Below are positions 27,678-37,109 of a DNA stretch of 42,165 bases, piece by piece. This stretch comes from Planctomycetota bacterium (GTDB taxonomy: Bacteria; Planctomycetota; UBA11346): positions 1 to 42,165 of the forward strand of contig REDP01000161.1 in the NCBI GenBank assembly GCA_007693455.1, written 5' to 3'. Position 1 is the first letter of the stretch. Each line of letters starts with the position of its first letter. The translations under genes and the position numbers were made by a program. The notes beneath the pieces are model-generated. The model saw only the letters and a program-made list of their open reading frames with translations. It made no database searches and was not told where the DNA came from.

Positions 27678-28064
27678 CCGATCTCCTTATCAATGGCATG
27701 AAGCATTTGCGATACGCAGGCGCGTGGCCTGATCGAGCCCCAACGGGGTTGCGAAGACGTAAATATTGTAATGCCATCCTGCTCCATTCCGGGGCTGCGC
27801 CGCCGTTTATGGGCATATTATCTTCACAGCAAGAATCTCGCGTCTGCCCTGCTCTGAGCCTCCGCAACCCTTTCAGGGTTGACCGTTTCTTGGACCTTTA
27901 CCCAGGGTAGCTAGCGCAACCCTGGGCTAGTATGCGAAGCCCCCTTGGGGCTTTAAACGCTTACCGACACCCTACCTCGTTTTTTTGATCTCACCATTCG
28001 TGCGGTGGTGTACATGAATACACGAACCCAAAACGCTTAATGCCATTGATCGGGAGATCGGCGA
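27678..28064. repeat. Noncoding unit bounded by ~26-bp inverted repeats and containing three or more perfect hairpins
   Basis: Left ccgatctccttatcaatggcatgaagc; right gcttaatgccattgatcgggagatcgg; internal stems AACCCT/AGGGTT (27866-27880), CCCAGGGT/ACCCTGGG (27901-27926), AAGCCCC/GGGGCTT (27937-27953). Confidence 0.7.
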
Positions 28065-28146
28065 TCACGGGAGCAAGATTTGAGCCGCCCTGGGTGTGAC
28101 GCCTGAATGCTGATTGCATTTATCTTCGACAATCATCCTAGGGAGC

Positions 28147-31100
28147 ATGCAGGTCTTACTGGAACGCTATGGGCGTGATCAACGGATTCAACAACTCCTC
28201 AGCGCGGCACAGCGTGAAGCATCTTTGAGTCTGGCGCCCATCCACGGCGGCCTTGCTGCGGTGTGCATTGCTTGCCTACGGCAGCAACGGCAGCACCACC
28301 GCGTCCATCTTGTTGTATGCCCTGATCCCGATGCTTTGTCGGATGATCTCGAAGCGCTGGGAATACCAGCGACCATTCTTCCCGAACTCGATGAACACGA
28401 TGGTGATGGCGATGCGGACAGCATCCGTCCCCAGCTACTCAGCCAGCGCCTCCTGGCCTGCGAAGCTTGGTCGCAAGGGAATTTGATCCTGGCTACCCCC
28501 CATGCCGTAGAACAACCCGTTCCCAATTTCCGTGACCTACGTGCAGCAAGCTTTCAAGTGGAAACGGGGCAGCGCCACAATCTCTCAGATCTGGCCGAAC
28601 GACTCCATGACCAGGGCTATCGGGTAACGCCCTTGGTTGAAGAACCTGGACAGCTCTCCCAGCGCGGCAGTGTGCTAGACATTTGGCCATGGTCGGCATC
28701 ACTACCGGTGCGCCTGGATTTTTTTGATGATGAGGTTGATAGTATTCGCCGTTTTGAACCGGACAGCCAAGAAACGGTCAGCCGCATTACTAAGGTTCGC
28801 TTTTCTGGCATGGGCGGTGGCCTCATTGCCACTGAGCCATTGTGGGAGCAAATTGATCACGCTCCCATTATTGTGCTAGGTGATGTGCCATTACGACAAC
28901 GCCTGAAACACGACCATGGACGGCCAGAACTTCGCCTGGGACGCACCCTGAGCCACGGCGATCTGGACGGCGGAAGCACCACCATTCAGCGCTTTCAAGG
29001 TGATCTCCATCGCGATTTGACTGAACTTTCCCTCGTTCCCCAGGAAGGTTCTCAGCTGATTCTGCTCGCACGCAATGAGGAAGCGGCAACTGACCATCGG
29101 CATATGATCAGCGAACATGGCCTCAACGCCGAAGTGCTCATTGGTCGCCTGCATGCGGGGTGGCGGGATCAGCTGAGTGGAGTGGTCGTCCTCCATGATT
29201 TTGAGCTGGCTCATCGCCTACCCAACCGACGACGTAGCCGCAAACGCGTGAGTGGCGGCAACCCTCTCTCAAGTCTTGCCGATTTACGCAATGGTGACTA
29301 TGTGGTGCACTTGAATCATGGCATTGCCCGCTTTCGTGGCATGACCACTTTAGAGCGGCGTGGATTCTTTGAGGATTTCTTGCTGCTCGAGTTTGCCGAA
29401 GAGAGCCGCATTTATGTCCCCGTTGCCGCCATTGATCTGATTCAAAAGTACATCGGCGGCTCGGGTCGACATCCACCCCTCGACCGTCTCGGTGGCAAGG
29501 TATGGGCGAAGCGCCGTGCTAAAGCCGAAAAAGCCATTGCTGACCTGTCGGCTGAGCTGATTGAGGCACAAGCCAAGCGTCAGGATGCCCAGGGCATAGC
29601 ACATCCTGCAGACGACGCCGAGCAACGCCACTTTGAAGCGCGTTTTCCCTACGAGGAAACCGAAGACCAACTGCTGGCGATGCGCGAAATAAAACAGGAT
29701 CTGCAAGCCAACCAACCCATGGATCGCCTCCTCTGCGGGGATGTGGGCTTTGGCAAAACAGAGCTTGCTCTACGCGCGGCCTTTAAAGTGGCCAAAGGAG
29801 GGCATCAAGTCATCCTCCTGGCACCCACTACCATCCTTGCCGATCAACATGCCCGCACCTTTGAGTCTCGCCTGCAGGGGCATAATCTGCGACTGGCTTG
29901 TCTCCATCGCTTTGTCAAAACCGCCCAACGGCGAGCCACCTTGGAGCAAGCGGCCCAGGGTGAGATTGATATCCTTATTGGCACCCATGCCTTACTCAGT
30001 AAAGACCTCAATGTCCCCCTCCTGGGCCTGCTGATCATAGACGAGGAACAGCGTTTTGGGGTCCGCCATAAAGAGCATCTGCGCCGCCTCCGCCATGGGG
30101 TTGATGTACTCACCTTAAGCGCTACCCCCATTCCACGGACCCTCCATTTTTCCATGTTGGGTATCCGTGATATATCCGTGCTTGCGGAGGCTCCAGCCGA
30201 ACGTATGGCCGTACAAACCCATGTCAGCCATTGGGACAAGGCTCTTTTACGCCAAGCAATCGAGCGGGAACTGGAACGCGGTGGACAGATTTTTGTCATC
30301 AATAATCGCATTGAAGATCTCGATCGCGTGGCTTTTCGTCTAGGGCGCTTGGTTCCTGAGATGCGCTATGAGACCCTTCACGGGCGCATGAGCGAACAAG
30401 ATATTCATCATACCATGGAACGCTTTCGCAGTGGAGCCCTGCACTGCTTGGTGGCAACTACCATCGTTGAATCGGGCTTGGATATCCCCAATGCCAATAC
30501 CCTGATAGTTCATAATGCCCACGCCTACGGCCTGGGAGAACTCCATCAGTTACGAGGACGTATTGGTCGTTTTACGCGCCAAGCCTATGCGTTTTTTATT
30601 ATCCCCACGGGACGCAGTATTGGCGATGATGCCCGAGAACGACTCGACGCCATTCAAGAATACGCCGATTTGGGCGCTGGTTTCAAATTAGCCATGCGCG
30701 ATCTGGAACTGCGCGGGGCAGGAAACCTCCTGGGAGCACAGCAATCTGGCCACATTGAAGCCATCGGCTACGAACTCTACTGCCGCCTGCTCAATGATGC
30801 CGTACGGCGGTTACGTGGCGATCCAGACAACCACCAAGCGACCAATATAACCGGCACACGCAGCCCACGACTGGCCTTCCCTATTGATGCTTATATACCC
30901 GATGAATGGATTGAAGCCCCGCAAATTAAATTTGATCTCCATAAAATATTGGAGAACAGTCGCCGGCACAGCGATCTCAGTACTGCCGCACAGGTGTTCC
31001 GTGATCGTTTTGGGCCCCTTCCTGATCCCGTCGTACGCCTCTTCCAGCAGCATGCACTCACCCGTGCCTGTGACGATTTGGGCATTGAGCGCATCGAACG

Positions 31101-31335
31101 CAGCGACCGGCAAATACGCCTCCGTCTGAGCAATGGCATTCCCGACATGCTCGTTCATAGCGAAGTCCCCGGATTACTGCATGTCCAACCAAGTGACGAT
31201 GGGATCACCCTTTTCCTTCGCCATGCCCCTGATCAAGACCACACCCTGTCCCTACTTTGTCAACTCTGCCACTTGGATATGGGATACTTAGGGCGTGAAG
31301 ATCGGGCTTTGGCCTCGGTTAACGATGAGATATGA
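28147..31335 (+). CDS. mfd: Transcription-repair coupling factor
   Basis: 'DRLLCGDVGFGKTELALRAAFKVA', 'LLIIDEEQRFGVRHKE', 'LTLSATPIPRTLHFSMLGIRDISVL', 'VVHLNHGIARFRG'. ORF opens at 28114; ATG at 28147 is an alternative start. Confidence 0.95.
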   Translation: MQVLLERYGRDQRIQQLLSAAQREASLSLAPIHGGLAAVCIACLRQQRQHHRVHLVVCPDPDALSDDLEALGIPATILPELDEHDGDGDADSIRPQLLSQRLLACEAWSQGNLILATPHAVEQPVPNFRDLRAASFQVETGQRHNLSDLAERLHDQGYRVTPLVEEPGQLSQRGSVLDIWPWSASLPVRLDFFDDEVDSIRRFEPDSQETVSRITKVRFSGMGGGLIATEPLWEQIDHAPIIVLGDVPLRQRLKHDHGRPELRLGRTLSHGDLDGGSTTIQRFQGDLHRDLTELSLVPQEGSQLILLARNEEAATDHRHMISEHGLNAEVLIGRLHAGWRDQLSGVVVLHDFELAHRLPNRRRSRKRVSGGNPLSSLADLRNGDYVVHLNHGIARFRGMTTLERRGFFEDFLLLEFAEESRIYVPVAAIDLIQKYIGGSGRHPPLDRLGGKVWAKRRAKAEKAIADLSAELIEAQAKRQDAQGIAHPADDAEQRHFEARFPYEETEDQLLAMREIKQDLQANQPMDRLLCGDVGFGKTELALRAAFKVAKGGHQVILLAPTTILADQHARTFESRLQGHNLRLACLHRFVKTAQRRATLEQAAQGEIDILIGTHALLSKDLNVPLLGLLIIDEEQRFGVRHKEHLRRLRHGVDVLTLSATPIPRTLHFSMLGIRDISVLAEAPAERMAVQTHVSHWDKALLRQAIERELERGGQIFVINNRIEDLDRVAFRLGRLVPEMRYETLHGRMSEQDIHHTMERFRSGALHCLVATTIVESGLDIPNANTLIVHNAHAYGLGELHQLRGRIGRFTRQAYAFFIIPTGRSIGDDARERLDAIQEYADLGAGFKLAMRDLELRGAGNLLGAQQSGHIEAIGYELYCRLLNDAVRRLRGDPDNHQATNITGTRSPRLAFPIDAYIPDEWIEAPQIKFDLHKILENSRRHSDLSTAAQVFRDRFGPLPDPVVRLFQQHALTRACDDLGIERIERSDRQIRLRLSNGIPDMLVHSEVPGLLHVQPSDDGITLFLRHAPDQDHTLSLLCQLCHLDMGYLGREDRALASVNDEI

Positions 31336-31374
31336 GTCGAGGCGCGCCGTTAGGGACCTCACACAGCACAATCG

Positions 31375-33033
31375 CTAACGCACTCGCGTCCACCGCGGGA
31401 ATACTACACCAAAGACCCTGCCCCGCATATTGGTACCTGGCACCCAGCCCCAATTACGACTATCGGCGCTAAAAGGGCTATTATCGCCTAACATGAGATA
31501 GGCGTTGTCTGGTACGGTTATGGCTGTTTCCTCACAAATGGCTAAGCCTTGGAGCCATGATGGATCTTGACGATTATCTGCCTGCATGCTGGCCAATAGT
31601 GATTCGCGCTTGTTCGGATTGGCAAGATGGGGAACAAACTGTTCGCGAATCATGCGCACTTCCATGCGGCGTTGCTCAAAGCGTGCCATATCATCACGAC
31701 TGGCCATGGCTGATAAACGGTGATGCCAGACATCAGATTGATCGGTTAAAATTCCATCTGCAGTATAATATACATCACGATCTACGGCCACATGCTGGGC
31801 TCGTAGCACGCCCTCCCCGCGCAGCTGAATGCGGGTGCGCGTGGCCGAGGCACTGGGGTCTACAGGTACAATTGATTGAGGCTCCATGAGCATGGTATCA
31901 TCCAGCCATGCCTGGGCAGTATTATCCACCAAGGCGAGACGAATATGGCGGCCAATCAGCTGCTCGTCCCCCTGGGCAAGAGGCTCGTCACCAAGAGAGA
32001 GCGTCCATCCATTATCATCCAATCGCAGCCGCAAACGATTCACACCGCCCTGAGCAAGAATAAGTTCAACCGTGCCGCTACGCTCCTGGGGCACCATATG
32101 CAAGCGAACATCACCCACCAAATCACGCATGAGCATATTGAGACTGGAGCCATAATGCTGGCTATCCAGATCTGCCGTAGTCAGACGGTTAATCTCCCAG
32201 CGATCCAGATCATAGATATTTCCGGTGCGACCGTTGTAAGAAAATTGTGGCTGTGTCAGTGAAACCTGCTGCTGCTGCCATTGACCGCCTCCCCCACGGG
32301 GCCGCACGTTCACAGGCCCAGGCTTGACATAGATATTACGCAGGGGTTGATCAAAGAGTATTCCTTGATCATCGCGCAAAGAAAACAACAAGGATCCACC
32401 GTCATCAATCTCCGCAGTTGACGATCGCCCCCGCCAGGGCACATAACCTGAATCCTCGCCATGGCGATAGATTGGCAACCACAGTGCCTCCTGAATGCCT
32501 GGTGGCTTGGCGGTCACCGCAAAGCTACCATCATCCTGCTGCTGATAGACATCACCATAACGGATGAAAAAGGTATCTCCTGGCATCGCTACACAGCGTT
32601 TAACAAAGTTACGCTGCAACAGGGGGCGGAAAGGGAAGGAATCTAATCGCTCGCCATCAGGGGTGATTGCTGGCATTTCACGGCCATGGGGGCCTTCGAC
32701 TTCTGGAACAGGATACTGAAAGACCACTACACCCCAGCGTTTGGGGCCTATAAAACGAAAGCCCATCTTATCAACCACAACGTGATCAGCTTTACTCAGA
32801 GCCACATCACCATACAGCGCTGGCTCCATACTGGCAGTAGGAATGCGGTAAGCCTCAATAAAAAATTGACGCAGGGCCAAGGCGATAATAAAAGCGAAAA
32901 TCCAATTCTCGCAAAATGCATTCACCCACCGTTGCCACGCCGGAAGTCGCTCTTCAAACACCTGGCCACGGCGCAGACGCTCCTGGCGGGTAGGCTTGGC
33001 AGGGGATGAATCTGGGGGTATTTCGGACATCAT
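31375..33033 (-). CDS. lepB: Signal peptidase I with very large inserted domain
   Basis: Catalytic Ser in 'YRIPTASMEPALYGD', Lys in 'RNFVKRCVAMPGDTF', C-terminal 'VPDNAYLMLGDNSPFSADSRNWGWVPGTNMRGRVFGVVFP'. Confidence 0.92.
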   Translation of the reverse strand: MMSEIPPDSSPAKPTRQERLRRGQVFEERLPAWQRWVNAFCENWIFAFIIALALRQFFIEAYRIPTASMEPALYGDVALSKADHVVVDKMGFRFIGPKRWGVVVFQYPVPEVEGPHGREMPAITPDGERLDSFPFRPLLQRNFVKRCVAMPGDTFFIRYGDVYQQQDDGSFAVTAKPPGIQEALWLPIYRHGEDSGYVPWRGRSSTAEIDDGGSLLFSLRDDQGILFDQPLRNIYVKPGPVNVRPRGGGGQWQQQQVSLTQPQFSYNGRTGNIYDLDRWEINRLTTADLDSQHYGSSLNMLMRDLVGDVRLHMVPQERSGTVELILAQGGVNRLRLRLDDNGWTLSLGDEPLAQGDEQLIGRHIRLALVDNTAQAWLDDTMLMEPQSIVPVDPSASATRTRIQLRGEGVLRAQHVAVDRDVYYTADGILTDQSDVWHHRLSAMASRDDMARFEQRRMEVRMIREQFVPHLANPNKRESLLASMQADNRQDPSWLQGLAICEETAITVPDNAYLMLGDNSPFSADSRNWGWVPGTNMRGRVFGVVFPRWTRVR

Positions 33034-33137
33034 TACCTCTTAACCGAAGATACCGCAGAGCCAAGAGGCAAGGCGATCACAAAAGCAGGACCGCGTAAAG
33101 CCTGCCCCTGGAACCGCCGGTCTCCAGACCGTCCAGC

Positions 33138-33163
33138 AAAAACGCCCTGTGTAGGGCGTTTTT
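33138..33163. terminator. Bidirectional intrinsic terminator
   Basis: aaaaACGCCCtgtgtaGGGCGTttttt between prfA and lepB. Confidence 0.75.
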
Positions 33164-33194
33164 GCACACAATAGCGAGCTTTGCGTCGCCTTGA

Positions 33195-34280
33195 TTACAG
33201 CACTCCATCCCAGTGCTCAAGTAAACTCACTTTGGCGTGATCAATCATGGCTTGCTGGACATCCTCAAGATGCCCCTGGAGGTAGCGATCAAGATCGTAG
33301 CTGGTCCAATTAATGCGGTGATCAGTGATACGGTTTTGCGGCACATTGTAGGTGCGAATGCGGTCTGATCGATCGCCGCTGCCAATCTGGCCCTTACGTT
33401 CTGCGGCTCGGGCCGCAGCAGTGCGCTGCAACTCAGCCTCGAACAACCGGGAGCGCAGTACCTTCATGGCACGATCGAGGTTTGCCCCTTGGCTTTTTTG
33501 ATCCTGACATGAAGCAACAATGCCTGTCGGCTTATGGGTTACGCGAATGGCTGATTCGGTTTTATTGACGTGCTGACCACCTGCACCACCAGCGCGCTTG
33601 CGCTCGATGACAAGATCATCGTCATTAATAGCCACTTCGACTTCATCCGCCTCAGGAAGCACGGCTACGGTAGCCGCAGAAGTATGCACACGTCCTTGAC
33701 TTTCGGTTTGGGGAACTCGCTGCACCCGGTGTCCACCCGATTCATAACGCAAAAGGCCGTAGGCGCCTTCGCCGCGCACTTCAAGAATGGCTTCTTTAAA
33801 GCCACCTTGCTCACTTTCGCTAGCATCAATAAGCTCAATGCGCCAGCCTCGCCGCTGGGCATGCAGCTGATACATCCGCACCAGATCACCAGCAAATAGA
33901 CAGGCTTCTTCGCCACCTGTGCCGGCACGCACCTCCATCAAGGCAGTGCGGTCAGCCAGGGCATCACCCTGAACGATCTGTGCCTTCACTTGCTCTAACA
34001 GGGCTTCACAAGCGGCTTGCGCCTCGTGACATTCTTCGCGCGCCAGCTCAGCGAGCTCTGAGTCCTGCAACATTGATTCGGCTTGCTGTAACCGGTCTTG
34101 CTCGTGGAGCATGGCGCGGTAGGGCTCCACCACGCGAGACAATCGCCCATGCTCACGCACCAAGACAGGGTACTCACGACTTGATGCAACAACTGGATCC
34201 GCCAGTTGTTGCTCAAGTTCTTCATGACGGGCAGCCACATGTGCCAGCTTCTGAAGCAAATCGTTGGACTGCCCAAGCAT
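33195..34280 (-). CDS. prfA: Peptide chain release factor 1
   Basis: GGQ motif 'RAGGAGGQHVNKTESAIRVTHKPTGI'; PxT-type tripeptide in 'HRVQRVPQTESQGRVHTSAATVAVLPE'. Confidence 0.94.
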   Translation of the reverse strand: MLGQSNDLLQKLAHVAARHEELEQQLADPVVASSREYPVLVREHGRLSRVVEPYRAMLHEQDRLQQAESMLQDSELAELAREECHEAQAACEALLEQVKAQIVQGDALADRTALMEVRAGTGGEEACLFAGDLVRMYQLHAQRRGWRIELIDASESEQGGFKEAILEVRGEGAYGLLRYESGGHRVQRVPQTESQGRVHTSAATVAVLPEADEVEVAINDDDLVIERKRAGGAGGQHVNKTESAIRVTHKPTGIVASCQDQKSQGANLDRAMKVLRSRLFEAELQRTAAARAAERKGQIGSGDRSDRIRTYNVPQNRITDHRINWTSYDLDRYLQGHLEDVQQAMIDHAKVSLLEHWDGVL

Positions 34281-34291
34281 AGGAGGTGCCG

Positions 34292-34567
34292 TTAGGCCTT
34301 ACCCTTCTTTTTCGCCAAGCGTGACAGATTGGCACCAAACTTGGAGCCAAATTTCTCCACACGACCAGCGGTATCCATGATGCGCTGATTGCCTGTGTAG
34401 AAAGGGTGGCTGCTGCTGGTAACGTCAACCTTTACCAAGGGGTATTCTTGGCCTTCAATGGTGATGGTTTCTCTGCTTTCGACCGCACTATCGATGCGAT
34501 ACATGCAACCGTTCACCGAGTCTTGAAAAATAACGGGGCGAACTTCTGGGTGGATTTCAGCCTTCAT
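34292..34567 (-). CDS. rpmE: 50S ribosomal protein L31 (type B-like)
   Basis: 'MKAEIHPEVRPVIFQD...YPLVKVDVTSSSHPFYTGNQRIMDTAGRVEKF'. Confidence 0.93.
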   Translation of the reverse strand: MKAEIHPEVRPVIFQDSVNGCMYRIDSAVESRETITIEGQEYPLVKVDVTSSSHPFYTGNQRIMDTAGRVEKFGSKFGANLSRLAKKKGKA

Positions 34568-34634
34568 GACGGCCAACTCCTCATAATGGATGTTTGGGAA
34601 TGTGCGCTCACGGCACGATCAGTAGTAGCTCGAA

Positions 34635-35162
34635 TCAACGCTCTTCAGCAACGGCCTCTTCGCCATGAGCGCTGGCCAGCACTTCGTCCATGGTGCTGCC
34701 CTGCGGATCAGCATCGACAACCTCTACTTCAATGGTGGCTTCAACCTCACCAAAGAGGCGGAGAAGAACTTGATACGTGCCGAGCTGCTTGAATGATTCA
34801 TGCAGGTGCACCTGTTTGGGGTCGATTTCGTAACCACTCTTGGCCAATGACGCAACAATGTCACGAATGCCGACGGAACCAAATAAGGTATTCCCAGAGG
34901 ATACTTTTGCCGCGATTTGCAGGGACATACCATCGATTTGCTTCTTGGTTGCCAAGGCTTGGCCTTCGTGCTCGGCACGACGTCGTGCTGCCTGCTCGCG
35001 CAAGAGCTCGATTTGTCGCTTGGCAGCCTGCGAAGCGGCAATGGCCTTGCCGTAGGGCAAGAGGAAGTTGCGCGCATAACCAGGGCGCACGGCAACGATG
35101 TCACCCATGTTCCCCAATTTGAGCACGTCTTCAGTCAAGAGGACTTCAACGTTTTTAGACAT
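34635..35162 (-). CDS. rplI: 50S ribosomal protein L9
   Basis: 'VEVLLTEDVLKLGNMGDIVAVRPGYARNFLLPYGKAIAAS'; start placed at Met 35162. Confidence 0.94.
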   Translation of the reverse strand: MSKNVEVLLTEDVLKLGNMGDIVAVRPGYARNFLLPYGKAIAASQAAKRQIELLREQAARRRAEHEGQALATKKQIDGMSLQIAAKVSSGNTLFGSVGIRDIVASLAKSGYEIDPKQVHLHESFKQLGTYQVLLRLFGEVEATIEVEVVDADPQGSTMDEVLASAHGEEAVAEER

Positions 35163-35273
35163 GATTAGATCCTTTCCATCACCAGCGACACATGAGCCTC
35201 GCCAAGACGATGGTGACACAACGATTATGAATGAAAACCCTACCATCAAGAACTATGGCAGGGTAGAGCCTCT

Positions 35274-35531
35274 TTATTCACCCACGTAAGGTAAGAGACC
35301 GAGGAAACGGGCGCGCTTAATGGCGACTTTCAACTGCCGTTGATAGCCAGCACTAATGCCATTACGATTACGAGGGCTGATTTTGCCTTGGGCGCTCACA
35401 TGACGCCGCAAAACATCGATCTCTCGATAGTCAATCTCAAATATATCATCGCGAGTAAAGCGACAGGGTTTTGGGGTTTCCACTACGCGGCGGGCGCGCT
35501 TCTTGCTGTTTTTGCTTTTAAATTTAGCCAT
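35274..35531 (-). CDS. rpsR: 30S ribosomal protein S18
   Basis: '[59 protein letters not shown]'. Confidence 0.95.
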   Translation of the reverse strand: MAKFKSKNSKKRARRVVETPKPCRFTRDDIFEIDYREIDVLRRHVSAQGKISPRNRNGISAGYQRQLKVAIKRARFLGLLPYVGE

Positions 35532-35580
35532 ATTGAAAGGTACCTCTAAGAAAAAAAAGGATAGGGAGCGTTCATTCCAC

Positions 35581-36054
35581 CTAGAATGGGGGCTCTTCAT
35601 CATCGTAGGACGGAGCAGGATCAGAACGCGAGGGCGCAGCTGGTGCTTGCGCATCGGATGATTGTTCAGAACGCGAGCCGTAACCGCCACCGCTTTCAGC
35701 ACCACCTCCACCAGCACCGCGGGTGCTCAGGAATTGCACCGAGTCGGCAACGACGAGGAGGCGTGAGCGCTTGGCGCCAGTCTGTTTGTCTTCCCATTGG
35801 TCAAGACGCAGGCGACCCTCAAGAAAGCAGGGCTGGCCCTTGGTAAGATATTGACCGACGAGCTCTGCAGTCCGGCCCCAGGCTTCCACATCGACAAACG
35901 TAGTTTCTTCCTTCAATTCACCATCGGCACCTTTGTAACGACGATTGGTTGCAATGGAGAAGTTTGCCACAGCGCGTTCATTGGCAAAAAAGCGCACCTG
36001 CGGATCACGGGTTAAATTACCTGCCAGAAGAACTCGATTGAGATTGACTGCCAT
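35581..36054 (-). CDS. ssb: Single-stranded DNA-binding protein
   Basis: '[39 protein letters not shown]', acidic C-terminal tip 'DDEEPPF'. Confidence 0.95.
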   Translation of the reverse strand: MAVNLNRVLLAGNLTRDPQVRFFANERAVANFSIATNRRYKGADGELKEETTFVDVEAWGRTAELVGQYLTKGQPCFLEGRLRLDQWEDKQTGAKRSRLLVVADSVQFLSTRGAGGGGAESGGGYGSRSEQSSDAQAPAAPSRSDPAPSYDDEEPPF

Positions 36055-36058
36055 AACT

Positions 36059-36442
36059 TCACTCCTCCTGTTCGTTTTCGCTATCGCGCTCACGATCATT
36101 ACGGGCAGCACGTTCGGCAGCCTTAGAACGTTGATCACGAATGGCATCATAAGCCTTGCCATCACGGACTACGATCAACTGGCGCATGATAATATCAGAG
36201 AGACGGGCGCGACGCTCGATTTTTCCCACCACATCAGAGTCAGCTTTAAAATAGCCAATGAGATAGAGGGCGCTGGTCTGGCCAGCAATGGGGTAGGCAA
36301 GCTTGCGCTCTTCCCATTTGTCCAATTCAATCCATTCAGCGCCTTCGCCTTCGTAGGCCTGACGGACTTGCGCTACGGTACCTTCATAGTCCGTACGAGC
36401 GGGGCCAGGGGCAACAAGAATAGTGGTTTCATAGGTACGCAT
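36059..36442 (-). CDS. rpsF: 30S ribosomal protein S6
   Basis: 'MRTYETTILVAPG...WEERKLAYPIAGQTSALYLIGYFKAD'; SD AGAGGAGG just upstream of Met 36442. Confidence 0.93.
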   Translation of the reverse strand: MRTYETTILVAPGPARTDYEGTVAQVRQAYEGEGAEWIELDKWEERKLAYPIAGQTSALYLIGYFKADSDVVGKIERRARLSDIIMRQLIVVRDGKAYDAIRDQRSKAAERAARNDRERDSENEQEE

Positions 36443-36449
36443 TAACAAC

Positions 36450-36620
36450 TTCCTCCTCTGTTTACGTATGCAGAGGGTACACAGTATCCCGAGACTGTGT
36501 ATGCGGGTTCTCACGGACCCGACGTCGGGCGTCGGGGAGGCCACTTACCTGCGTGGCCCCGAGGCAGCGAACATCCTACACACGGATGTTTACGCGGCAG
36601 ACAACGTACGAATACGTTAA
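36450..36620 (-). promoter_or_regulatory. Structured 5' leader of the rpsF-ssb-rpsR-rplI operon (candidate r-protein autoregulatory RNA)
   Basis: Six consecutive perfect stems on the minus strand immediately upstream of rpsF; the most downstream overlaps the SD. Confidence 0.65.
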
Positions 36621-36677
36621 CCGCCTAGAAGGGTATTATTCTTCGCTTATTGACAAAGAGCGAGGTTTGCGTTTGAC

Positions 36678-36950
36678 TCAGGACGCTTGCAGCGAGGCGT
36701 GCAGCTTTCCAGCCATACGTGATTTATGCCGATTGGCAGCATTCTTATGCAGCACACTGCAGGACTGAGCCTGATCAAGGCGCTTGGCATAGCGGCGATA
36801 GAGCATTTCGGCTTCATCACGGTTGCCATCGTTAATCGCGCGCTCAACCTTCTTGGCGATGGTTTTGAGCTCGGTTTTACGAGCCTTGTTGCGCACACGG
36901 CGCTTTTCATTTTGACGATCGCGCTTTTTGGCGCTAGCAGAATTCGGCAT
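36678..36950 (-). CDS. rpsT: 30S ribosomal protein S20
   Basis: 'MPNSASAKKRDRQNEKRRVRNKARKTELKTIAKKVERAI...HKNAANRHKSRMAGKLHA'. Confidence 0.94.
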   Translation of the reverse strand: MPNSASAKKRDRQNEKRRVRNKARKTELKTIAKKVERAINDGNRDEAEMLYRRYAKRLDQAQSCSVLHKNAANRHKSRMAGKLHASLQAS

Positions 36951-37109
36951 TTGAAATCCCCACTCCTCATTCTCGAAGACAAGAACACATTAAATAGATA
37001 GATTGCGCTGGAGACATCCAGGCGCACACTCTGCAATGATGAGCCATGGCCAAGGAAGCACTACCTTCGAAGGTCATGTGTTCTTCACACCAAAAGGCGA
37101 GAAAAACAA

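Noticed and set aside
27596-27910. 104-aa ORF (and antisense 99-aa ORF) in the intergenic region before mfd
   Set aside because: Composition follows the hairpins and inverted repeats; no recognisable domain; treated as repeat DNA rather than a gene.
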